Positions 61,001 to 64,000 of a stretch of DNA of 64,000 nucleotides are shown here, piece by piece (the stretch's first letter is position 1; each line of letters begins with the position of its first letter). The position numbers were made by a program, and so were the translations under genes. The stretch spans positions 124,001 through 188,000 of the forward strand of contig JASANG010001649.1 in the NCBI GenBank assembly GCA_030248215.1, written 5' to 3'. Source of the DNA: Enoplolaimus lenunculus. Its lineage: Eukaryota > Nematoda > Enoplea > Enoplida > Thoracostomopsidae. The notes beneath the pieces were generated by a model. It searched no databases, was not told the DNA's origin, and saw only the letters and a program-made list of their open reading frames with translations.

Positions 61001-63836
61001 CATTGTGCGATCTATTATCATCACCATCATAAGCAACATATGCTAACTTCGCAACATCTTTATACTCGTAATAATATGTATGGCGGTAAGTTATCAGTTG
61101 CAATGGTAACTATATTCTGAGTCGTGAAGGTCTTCTATTTATCACCACAGTTGGTAACTGGATAGTTCCAAACGCTAATTGTTGTTAAATATGGAACAAG
61201 CAACCACAGGCGTGTACAAATACAAGGGGGTATATATCGTTCTCGAAATTTCTGGAAAGACTCAAAAAGGCACGTTTACATGCCGTAGAATAAGTGGAAA
61301 AGATGAAAAAATTTCAAGCTCGCTACGCTCGTTCGCAAAAAAAAGTTCAGATGTGGTTGTTCTCTTTCGAAAAACTCTTGGCGAAGCCACTGCAACCAGC
61401 TACACGACCCTCGGTTATTTCCATTGCGCTATTATTTCGCTGTCAATTAATGAGAGAGAGGGATGTTTTCACTGAGCGTAGCCAAGAACTTCGCGGTACT
61501 TTCCGTTATTCCCTTCCAGCCCGCGCTTACCCAAAAATCGTTGGACTTCAAAAATTTTTTTTACATATTTGAGCTTCTCATGACCTCCGCTGATCATTTC
61601 ACGCCTAAATTTGAATTTTTAAAAAAATCGATTTTTAGGGTCCCGACGTCTGGGCAAAAAATTTTTGTCAAAAAGTTTGTCAAATTATATACCATTCGAT
61701 GAAGCTTGTGCAGCTGAGTTCAATGGTGGTGAATTTTTCGCAAACAGACGATTGATTAATGAGTTATTGCCAATAACTGATTTGGTGCGCTGCCAACGAT
61801 TTGGAACGGCGCCAAATCAGTTACTTGACCATAATTTGTCAGTCAATCGTCTAATTACGGCTAATTTAACATTATTTGAGTCAGCTCTGTATGCTGCGTT
61901 GAATGGTACATAAATTTCTCAAATTTTTTGCGAAATGTTTTTTGGGCTTAGGGGGGACCTTGAGACCTTAAAAATAGAATTTTTTAAACATTCCAATGTA
62001 GGCGTGAATAAGCTGGAGAGGTCTTGAGAAGTCCAAATATGCAAAAAAATTTTCAACATCGAACCATTTTTGAGCAAACGCGGGCTGGTGGGATAAACGG
62101 AAAACACCCGAATTTCGAGGGATTTGTTGTGTTGGAAACTGAAACCATGTTTAAAATCTCTGTACAAAAATCCCAAAGGAAGGTCTGACACTTAACTCCT
62201 CCGGCTACGCCCTTGAAGTTTTCACAGTTTTCGTCTATACAGAGTGCGCCTAACAATGCTGGGTAGGAAAAAGTGAACCACCAGGTGCGCATTTTCACCT
62301 CTAGTCTAAAATTAGTTCTATCTTATTGAAAGTTTCTGTTGCATTTTCTAAAAATGTTCTTATCGACTAAAGTAATAATTCTTAATTCAGAGTCTGGTGC
62401 GACCGGATATCCAGCTGTGGCAAAAAATCGACATCAGGTTGCCGCTACGGCATTCTATTCTGCCCGATATTTATGCTGAAAAGTATACCGTAATCCTTTA
62501 TTAAAATTCGATTTTTCTAGGGTTTCCACGAGCTATTAACCAGCCGAATGTCTACTATGCACCACCAAATTCAATGCAAGCCTACAGTAGCGCTAGCTAT
62601 ATACCTCAGTCGTACCCAGCATATGCCTCGAGCTACGACCCGCACCATGCTCACGAATTTCATGGACTGCTTCTCCCCAAGGGCCCTGCTGACGACGCCG
62701 CTTCTGCCGCCGGCCATCTTTCGACTGTTGATCGATCTAGGGCAGAGTCTGACGAACCGGAAATGATACCTGATCCTCCAACGGCGTACTCATCGGCGAC
62801 GAGCTACATTGCTACAAGTTCGGTTGCAAATACTATGTGTCAACAGACGCAACTATGGCAACAACAGCAACCAGAACAAAAACATCAACAACAACAACAA
62901 CAACATCATCATCAACAGCAACTATCGGCATTTGTTCGACCGACCCCCCAATTTCCAGGGCCACCTAACCATCCTATGATGATGTTAAGACGACAGACTA
63001 CCGAGCCTATTATGGTTCATCAACGACGGGCAGGGGTCGGAATACCACCAGCGCCAGTTGCAGTTGCAACTCAACATATCGCGACACAACAAACGCAACT
63101 GGCGTATATGGTAGCGCCGCCACAGTCTACGGCGTCCGGGGGTCCGTTTCCTGGATTTAGTGGCCGATCAATTTCTGTGAAGGACGAAGGCGGTGAAGCT
63201 CACGGAATGACGTATTTTCCAGGTAAGGGTTTTACTTAGGTGTACGCGGGTCGGTATGAAAGAGCCACAGTGAGTCTCGGGGCGCAAACGGAATTCAGAT
63301 TTAAATTAGAATTACAATTCTAATCCAAGTACCGGTTCCGATTCCGATTGGCGATTACAGGTATAATTACCTTCTGAATTGTAATTGGTCATCGTTTCTA
63401 ACCTGCTCTATTTGCAATTATTTACAAATCAACCCGCAGTTTGTAAAGTTTCAGTTCTCAGCGTGAATTTGTTTATACGGGCTTCGAAAATTATAATTTC
63501 TATTTTTTATTTCGATTCTGTTAAAACTCAATTTCGAGTTGCACACTGATTCGTCATATGGAGGCTTTGGTGGATGATATGGCGGTTTTGGCGGATCATA
63601 CGGTGTATCGACGACTGGATCAGGAAGGCGTCAGAAAGTATAGCTTCATTGCCTGCAGAGGTGATTCTATTTATGTATTACTGTTTTATTTTCAGACGGC
63701 CGAGTATCTGACGCAACTATGCAACAACATCATGGAGCTTTTACATGCAATGAGTCTCATGGAAGTTCAGCTCAGCATACAAATCGATCATCGCCTGAAT
63801 CAAACAAATCCTCTGGCAGATATCATACTGGAACAA
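22288..63836 (+). CDS. CEP170-like FHA-domain protein, 3' incomplete (7 exons seen)
   Basis: Exons 22288-22428, 40440-40529, 47434-47510, 47844-48130, 60479-61085, 62521-63222 and 63696-63836 join in phase except for one surplus base in exon 3. Residues about 16-110 are an N-terminal FHA domain, a phosphothreonine-binding fold. NWVLLSGLGRKYELTR, FGR and SRSAEKRHAVI match the N-terminus of CEP170/CEP170B, centrosomal and microtubule-associated proteins of the subdistal appendages; FHA fits that family better than FHAD1 or others I compared from memory. Residues about 110-400 are polar and Pro-rich with a Cys/His cluster; residues about 500-530 are Gln/His-rich. An in-frame TGA at 22270-22272 fixes the start. 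The last exon has a good donor (GTAAGG at 63837), so the gene should continue; read through instead, it would stop at 63961 at about 722 residues. The family's C-terminal region is not seen. Small exons in the long introns could be missing. Confidence 0.75.
22565..22690 (-). mobile_element. MITE-A fragment
   Basis: TTAGGC-like hexamers (GCTTATAGGCTTTCGCTTAA) and GTTAACGCTCCTTAAAATAACATTGGCC at its end; the left end is missing. In CEP170-like intron 1. Confidence 0.45.
24040..24170 (+). repeat. GC-rich 20-bp tandem array
   Basis: About six diverged 20-bp units with recurring GGCGCCGTACCAT / GGAGCCGTCCAT / GGCGCCACTCGG cores, in strong base-composition contrast to the AT-rich intron around it. 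The two open frames across it reflect the composition. Confidence 0.6.
24640..24815 (-). mobile_element. MITE-A copy, decayed
   Basis: AAGGACGAACCATTTTTTGC on one side and AGTTACGCCCTTCAGTGTAG then CATTGGCCC on the other. Confidence 0.5.
25265..25345. mobile_element. MITE-D fragment
   Basis: GTGCAACGGAGGTGAGAAAT followed by ACCGGAACTGGAGG and GGAGCCGGAAC; only the left part of the family. Confidence 0.4.
25377..25585 (-). mobile_element. MITE-A copy, well kept
   Basis: GGCCCATGTAAAGATCAGGG opens it and CCACCCCTGTTCGTTACTTT closes it before GGCCC. Two TTAGGC tracts lie inside. One of the clearest copies for defining both ends. Confidence 0.7.
25780..25835. mobile_element. MITE-D fragment
   Basis: CCGGCAGAAACTCTACCGGA then GTTGTATCTTGCAATG resemble the right part of the CAGGGTGCAACCGG family. 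Confidence 0.35.
26215..26370. repeat. GC-rich dispersed repeat, copy 1
   Basis: ACGGACGGCGCCGGACGTCA followed by TCAAATTATTGCGCCACCCT is matched at 38480-38555. Within it GGTGACGG-type motifs recur. Origin unknown. Confidence 0.5.
26672..26853 (+). mobile_element. MITE-A copy
   Basis: CCAATGTGCAGAACAGGAGC start and GTTCCACCCCTGATCTTTAC end, 180 bp, with three GCCTAA-type units. Confidence 0.65.
27111..27125 (+). repeat. G15 homopolymer
   Basis: Fifteen consecutive G in intron 1. Length is probably unreliable in an assembly and it could form G-quadruplex structure. Confidence 0.9.
27340..27509 (+). mobile_element. MITE-A copy
   Basis: GGTCAATGTATAGAAATTGG to CTGATTTTTACATGGGCC, with the TGGTCTGAAGCTTAAGCTTT right-half block. 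Confidence 0.65.
27945..28100 (+). mobile_element. MITE-A copy lacking clear ends
   Basis: ACCGTAGTATAAACATACTCC, then CCTAAGCAAAAAATTAGTGT and CAGAAAAACGTGGCG; interior hallmarks only. Confidence 0.5.
28487..28668 (-). mobile_element. MITE-A copy
   Basis: AAGGCCCATGTGAAAATAAG to GTTCTATATATTGGCCC. Confidence 0.6.
29064..29226 (+). mobile_element. MITE-B copy
   Basis: TTGGCCCGTAGCCAGCTCAT to CTCTAGCTAGGGTCCC, with the ATGACTTACAAGCAAGG family core. Confidence 0.65.
29801..30250 (+). mobile_element. MITE-A copy with nested MITE-B
   Basis: GGCCAATGTATAGCACAGTG at the left and GCCAGTCAGCTATACATGG at the right enclose a GCCTAA core split by the MITE-B at 29967-30130. Confidence 0.7.
29967..30130 (+). 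mobile_element. MITE-B, intact ends, perfect 8-bp TSD
   Basis: The 164-bp element has ends CAGGCCCGTAGCC and GGCTACGGGCCCG. GTCTCAGC flanks it on both sides (29959-29966, 30131-30138). This copy fixes the family as hAT-type: CAGG terminus and 8-bp duplication. Confidence 0.85.
30470..30655 (-). mobile_element. MITE-A copy, decayed
   Basis: ACCCATGTAAAAGTTCAGGG opens it; TTAGGATTAGG and TTAGGCTTATATTTG remnants follow. The far end is not kept. Confidence 0.5.
30895..31040 (+). mobile_element. MITE-A copy, right end lost
   Basis: GGCCAATGTATGCAACAGGG start, then the GTAGTATAAGCATATTCC block and five GCCTAA-like units. Confidence 0.6.
32220..32440. repeat. imperfect inverted repeat rich in GGTCTCGG
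   Basis: GAATCTCGGTCTCGGCAAG near the left, TCAGGTCTCGGGCTCGGGTC near the right, and internal CTCGG motifs. A shorter GAAACCGAGACCTGCC segment at 54.46 kb is related. Mobile element type unknown. Confidence 0.35.
33500..33915. mobile_element. MITE-D2-like element
   Basis: AATAACGGAAACGGATAGTG on the left and GAATATTCGGTTACACCTTGG on the right. Partner of 19890-20310 in layout. In CEP170-like intron 1. Confidence 0.45.
34310..34505 (+). mobile_element. MITE-A copy, decayed
   Basis: GAACAATGTTTACAATATAA then CGCAACAGTAGTATCAACAT, hexamers, and a right part CCGCTGAAAAACCCTCTGAT. Confidence 0.5.
34922..35108 (+). mobile_element. MITE-A2 copy
   Basis: TTGGCCAATGTTTCTTTGAA start and AAATTAACATTGGCC end, both ends recognisable. 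Confidence 0.55.
35196..35341 (+). mobile_element. MITE-B copy
   Basis: CAGGCCGTAGACAGCTCACG to CCTCTGGCTACGGGCC. The open frame across it is incidental. Confidence 0.65.
35655..35850 (-). mobile_element. MITE-A copy
   Basis: GGGGCGGACCGTTTTTGTCG to ACTAGTACAGCCCTTGGC, with a run of TTAGGC units around 35785-35812. Confidence 0.55.
36385..36562 (-). mobile_element. MITE-A2 copy
   Basis: CATGTACCTCTAGCGACGTC at one end and CGGCCCTAAAACTAACGTT at the other. Confidence 0.5.
36893..36990 (-). mobile_element. MITE-B, 3' part
   Basis: CCGTAGCAAAGAGTTGGCCG through AAGGTAACCGGGCTACGGGTC; internally deleted relative to full-length copies. Confidence 0.45.
37383..37533 (-). mobile_element. MITE-A2 copy
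   Basis: CCCCATGTTACTTTAAGGGG to CCTTAAAGTTACATTGGCC, about 150 bp, with three adjoining TTAGGC units. Confidence 0.7.
38460..38590. repeat. GC-rich dispersed repeat, copy 2
   Basis: CCACGGACGGCGCCGGAAGT and CGCCGGACGACATCAAAAGT then AGCGCCACGCTAAG, matching 26.3 kb. Confidence 0.5.
39020..39210 (-). mobile_element. MITE-A copy
   Basis: TTCATGTAACGATCAGGGGC to GGCCCTGTTTTATACATTGG. Confidence 0.65.
39984..40057 (+). repeat. (TA)n microsatellite
   Basis: More than 30 TA dinucleotides without interruption in intron 1. Confidence 0.95.
40080..40350. mobile_element. MITE-A-like remnant
   Basis: CAGGCTTAAAGAAAAG, GTACAGAACAGGGCCGCGGA and TTTTTTTGCTTAGGATTAAT are scattered family motifs in mixed order, ending about 90 bp before exon 2. 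Confidence 0.4.
40440..40529 (+). CDS. CEP170-like exon 2
   Basis: Thirty codons, phase 0 at both ends, residues 48-77. It carries the phosphopeptide-loop region SRSAEKRHAVI and ends THG where FHA domains normally have NG. Acceptor TTGTTTTAG, donor GTAAGA. Confidence 0.8.
40634..40845 (-). mobile_element. MITE-D copy
   Basis: CAGGTACAACCGGAGGCTTA on the left with repeated CTCCGGCTCCGG and GGATGTTCCGGCAATTTGG. About 105 bp after exon 2. Confidence 0.5.
41189..41352 (-). mobile_element. MITE-B copy
   Basis: GGGCCCGTAGCCAGAGGGGT to AAGGTGAGCCGGCTATTGG. Confidence 0.6.
42817..42880 (+). repeat. SINE-2 copy, head shortened
   Basis: GGGTTCAAGCGTCAAGCT is shared with 3722; GTGGTTCGAATCC is a good B box. 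The middle of the tRNA-like part is deleted compared with the first copy. Confidence 0.45.
43297..43468 (-). mobile_element. MITE-B copy
   Basis: CGGGCCCATAGCCAGAGAGA to GAACTGGCTACAAGCCTGG. Confidence 0.6.
43683..43862 (+). mobile_element. MITE with ACGACAATTTGTCGCC ends, copy 2
   Basis: The left end is decayed (ACAACTTGTTACCCAACAG), the core has CCTATGAATAAATCTAAGCC as at 1.99 kb, and the right end is GGGCGACAAATTGTCGTG. Confidence 0.5.
45480..45650 (+). repeat. SINE-1 copy with tRNA-like head
   Basis: The tRNA-like part is about 45519-45589: A box TGGTGTAGTGGTAGC, loop CTAGAGC at the anticodon position, B box GAGGTTCGATTCCC. The acceptor stem has two mismatches within this copy. The leader GAAGTTGTTGC and the tail (AACTTCAAATAAGGGTCGTG, TGCAGACC) are shared with 47.2 kb, so it is a dispersed repeat. 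Confidence 0.65.
46690..46880. repeat. dispersed repeat ending GAGAATATGGGC
   Basis: CATTCTCAAATGTGTGTAAT on the left and GCGTCTGAGAATATGGGC on the right are imperfectly inverted. Pieces recur at 12.3-12.66, 43.58-43.66 and 47.54 kb. Confidence 0.4.
46893..47076 (-). mobile_element. MITE-A2 copy
   Basis: GGGCCCATGTTACTTTTAGA to ACTCTAAAAGTAATATTTGCC; the interior has two TTAGGC blocks separated by GAATACGCTT repeats. Confidence 0.65.
47185..47350 (+). repeat. SINE-1 copy with tRNA-like head
   Basis: A box TATGTAGTGGTAGTC, loop CTCGAAC, B box GAAGTTCGACTCCC, 3' side CGCGGTC. Together with 45.5 kb it gives a consensus acceptor stem GACCGC/GCGGTC that pairs. It ends only about 85 bp before CEP170-like exon 3. 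Confidence 0.65.
47434..47510 (+). CDS. CEP170-like exon 3, one surplus A
   Basis: The exon enters in phase 0 as TYVNDKK and should leave in phase 1 as VVQLKDKDLLTFGR|D. The two halves are in different frames separated by the A7 run at 47449-47455. At 77 nt it is one base too long; read as given, translation stops at a TAG a few codons into exon 4. An assembly error, a loss-of-function allele or slippage would each explain this. Confidence 0.75.
47844..48130 (+). CDS. CEP170-like exon 4
   Basis: Finishes the FHA domain (DPTSYRILRM) and begins the disordered Ser/Thr/Asn-rich linker. The donor GTGAGT at 48131 follows AATGAC in phase 0; without splicing the frame would stop at 48211. Confidence 0.75.
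48974..49041 (+). pseudogene. tRNA-Thr(GGT)-like sequence with 3-nt D loop
   Basis: It folds as a cloverleaf: acceptor GGCTGCG/CGCATCC (one mismatch), D arm GCTC-ATA-GAGC with a three-base loop, anticodon arm GCGGA-CCGGTAA-TCCGT giving anticodon GGT, variable loop ACGTT, T arm GTGGG-TTCGAGC-CCCAC. Position 33 is C, not T. The missing GG of the D loop and C33 argue for a pseudogene or a SINE head. Confidence 0.55.
49300..49413 (-). mobile_element. MITE-B, partial
   Basis: AATTTTCAACCTTGTTTGTA through GAGCTGGCTACGGGCTTGC; the left end is missing. Confidence 0.5.
49755..49810 (+). mobile_element. half-copy of CACTGCAAAAA foldback MITE
   Basis: ACACTGCAAAAAATGGTGAG then TCAAAATTTGACTCTGGCGG, breaking off in unrelated sequence. 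Confidence 0.45.
50017..50265 (+). mobile_element. MITE-C copy, internally deleted
   Basis: TA-CTATAGTGGCCCGAATAAG on the left and TTCGGGTCACAAAAG-TA on the right, 249 bp, about half the length of the other two copies. Confidence 0.65.
51170..51312 (-). mobile_element. MITE-B copy
   Basis: GGGAGCCGGGGTGGGGTTTA start and GAGCTGACTACGGGCCGG end. Confidence 0.55.
51611..51786 (+). mobile_element. MITE-B copy
   Basis: CAGGCTCACAGCTAGCTCGC to CTCTTGCTACTGGCGC; opposite in orientation to the copy 300 bp upstream. Confidence 0.55.
51966..52336 (+). mobile_element. MITE-D copy, long form
   Basis: CAGGGTGCAATCGGAAGTG and the inverted CTTCGGTTGTACCCTG, 371 bp, with CCGGAGGT motifs repeated near both ends. 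Confidence 0.65.
52788..52950 (+). mobile_element. MITE-A2 copy
   Basis: GGCCAATGCTACTTTGATGG to CGGGAAGCCCCTTTAAACAT; two separate GCCTAA blocks. Confidence 0.6.
52951..55645. other. intron 4 stretch without recognised features
   Basis: I see no exon or defined repeat end here. A local run of AAAATTTTAGCT-type units lies at about 53265-53335, and a short CCGAGAC-rich piece at 54460-54500 relates to 32.2 kb. Confidence 0.4.
55650..55905 (+). mobile_element. ACGACAATTTGTCGCC MITE with nested foldback half
   Basis: CTACGATAATTCGTCGCCCG on the left and TTGAATTGCCGTGATACC on the right. At about 55676-55762 a half-copy of the CACTGCAAAAA family (GGCGGAGTCGAATTTTGACT to CTCAGTGTAAAG) is inserted. 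Confidence 0.5.
56105..56261 (+). mobile_element. MITE-B with 8-bp TSD
   Basis: CAGGCCCGTAGAGAGCTCGC to GGGTTACCGACCCG; flanks TATGCGCC (56097-56104) and TATGCGTC (56262-56269) differ at one base. Confidence 0.75.
57586..58400. mobile_element. ATATCCGG-ended element
   Basis: GGATTGGCCGGATATCCGG on the left and AATATCCGGTCGATGCCTAA on the right are imperfectly inverted, about 800 bp apart; further CATCCGG motifs lie inside each end. Confidence 0.45.
58432..58590 (-). mobile_element. MITE-B remnant
   Basis: AGAGGGAGCCTGGGGCAGTC, then TTTTCAACCTTGCTTATTAC and AAGCCCCCTA; the right end is lost. Confidence 0.45.
58872..59463 (+). repeat. 295-bp tandem duplication, nearly identical
   Basis: Copy 1 is 58872-59166 and copy 2 is 59167-59463. 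By eye the only difference I found is one extra base near TTTATATGGA in copy 2. Each unit holds GGCTACGCCAG and its complement-like GGGCGTAGCCAGG. Confidence 0.85.
59790..59903 (+). mobile_element. MITE-B, 3' part, with G13 run
   Basis: GGCATACAAGACTTTTCGAT to CTCTGGCTACGGGCCCG. A C-run at about 59488-59498 lies upstream. Confidence 0.5.
60479..61085 (+). CDS. CEP170-like exon 5
   Basis: About 202 codons, phase 0 in and phase 1 out (GGC G|GTAAGT). Opens with an Asn/Gln-rich stretch (EEDQNQQQQ), is Pro-rich, then has a Cys/His cluster at about 60866-61040: CSGCSPACGH, HCGCEHC and YYHHHHKQH. Confidence 0.75.
61490..62115. repeat. foldback (inverted repeat) in intron 5
   Basis: The arms 61490-61675 and 61925-62115 are complementary over most of their length, for example CCAGCCCGCGCTTACCCAAA against TTTGAGCAAACGCGGGCTGG. 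The roughly 250-bp centre has a smaller inverted pair around AACTGATTTGGTGCGC and is partly matched at 37.59-37.69 kb. Confidence 0.65.
62521..63222 (+). CDS. CEP170-like exon 6
   Basis: About 234 codons, phase 1 at both ends (CCA G|GTAAGG). Low-complexity Tyr/Ser/Pro-rich start, Gln/His tract at about 62860-62930, then Pro-rich sequence. Predicted disordered. Confidence 0.75.
63272..63548. mobile_element. MITE-D-like element in intron 6
   Basis: GGGGCGCAAACGGAATTCAG on the left and CGAGTTGCACACTG on the right, with ACCGGTTCCGATTCC inside. It directly abuts the glycine-coding repeat. Confidence 0.4.
63551..63640 (+). pseudogene. possible relict Gly-rich exon (YGGFGGS repeats)
   Basis: Two and a half 21-bp units read SYGGFGG, then a TGA, then YGGFGGSYGV. 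Third-position differences between units are silent. The TGA sits where the next unit has TCA. I find no acceptor or donor of fitting phase, so it is not placed in the gene model. Confidence 0.3.
63696..63836 (+). CDS. CEP170-like exon 7 (last seen)
   Basis: Starts in phase 1 (G|AC) after TTTTATTTTCAG; 46 codons rich in Ser, His and Asn, then ACA A|GTAAGG, phase 1. The frame stays open to a TAA at 63959-63961, so it could also be a terminal exon. Confidence 0.6.
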
Positions 63837-64000
63837 GTAAGGGTGGTGCTATACGTTTTAAAAATTTTAATGTCTTCCGACGTCGTCTGTCATTATGCGG
63901 TAGCCTACGTGAATTGAAATCTGGCGCAGTACGCTATTCTTTGTACGATACCGCGCAGTAACGGACCGCAGGTTACATCAGTCTGCAACCGGAATCCCGA

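Noticed and set aside
60656-61120. Frame continuing past 61085 as coding
   Set aside because: A strong GTAAGT donor at 61086 joins in phase 1 to 62521, while the extension adds only a few unlike residues before a stop.

Overview
The window is animal nuclear DNA: AT-rich, with spliced genes (GT-AG introns and short pyrimidine-plus-AG acceptors) and many short non-autonomous DNA transposons. I see no bacterial genes, no CRISPR, no rRNA and no retroviral or LTR element. Two weak hints point to a nematode or close relative: the internal hexamer of the commonest repeat family is GCCTAA/TTAGGC, the telomere repeat unit known from nematodes, and there is a secreted-type tandem-repeat galectin of the kind common in that phylum. 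Neither is proof.

Three multi-exon host genes can be assembled with matching splice phases. (1) Plus strand, 1811-6608: a five-exon gene for a 232-residue secreted protein with ten cysteines in the mature chain, family not recognised. (2) Minus strand, 8673-13624: a complete seven-exon, two-domain galectin of 283 residues. Genes 1 and 2 converge tail to tail. (3) Plus strand, 22288 to beyond 63836: seven exons of a very large gene whose N-terminus is an FHA domain closest to CEP170/CEP170B, followed by a long disordered, Gln/His/Pro-rich region. Its introns (about 18.0, 6.9, 0.33, 12.3, 1.4 and 0.47 kb) fill most of the window. Exon 3 has one surplus A in a run of seven, which breaks the frame.

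The rest is repeats. The main families are: MITE-A, about 30 copies, ends near GGCCAATGTA, carrying GCCTAA arrays, with a subfamily A2 ending GGCCAATGTTACTTTTAGGG; MITE-B, about 160 bp, ends CAGGCCCGTAGCC, 8-bp target duplications (hAT type); MITE-C, ends CTGTAGTGACCC with TA duplications (Tc1/mariner type); MITE-D, ends CAGGGTGCAACCGG, 8-bp duplication (hAT type); a CAGTGGCGG-ended hAT MITE; a CACTGCAAAAA-ended foldback family; two tRNA-derived SINE families; and several minisatellites. Nested insertions give a relative order: B, D and the CAGTGGCGG element have all jumped into older repeats.

Layout: 1-1.8 kb repeats; 1.8-6.6 kb secreted-protein gene; 8.7-13.6 kb galectin; 13.6-22.3 kb intergenic, with a TIR-bounded minisatellite and GCCTAA array at 18.5-19.6 kb; 22.3-64 kb the CEP170-like gene with repeat-filled introns. 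Smaller exons in the long introns may have escaped me.
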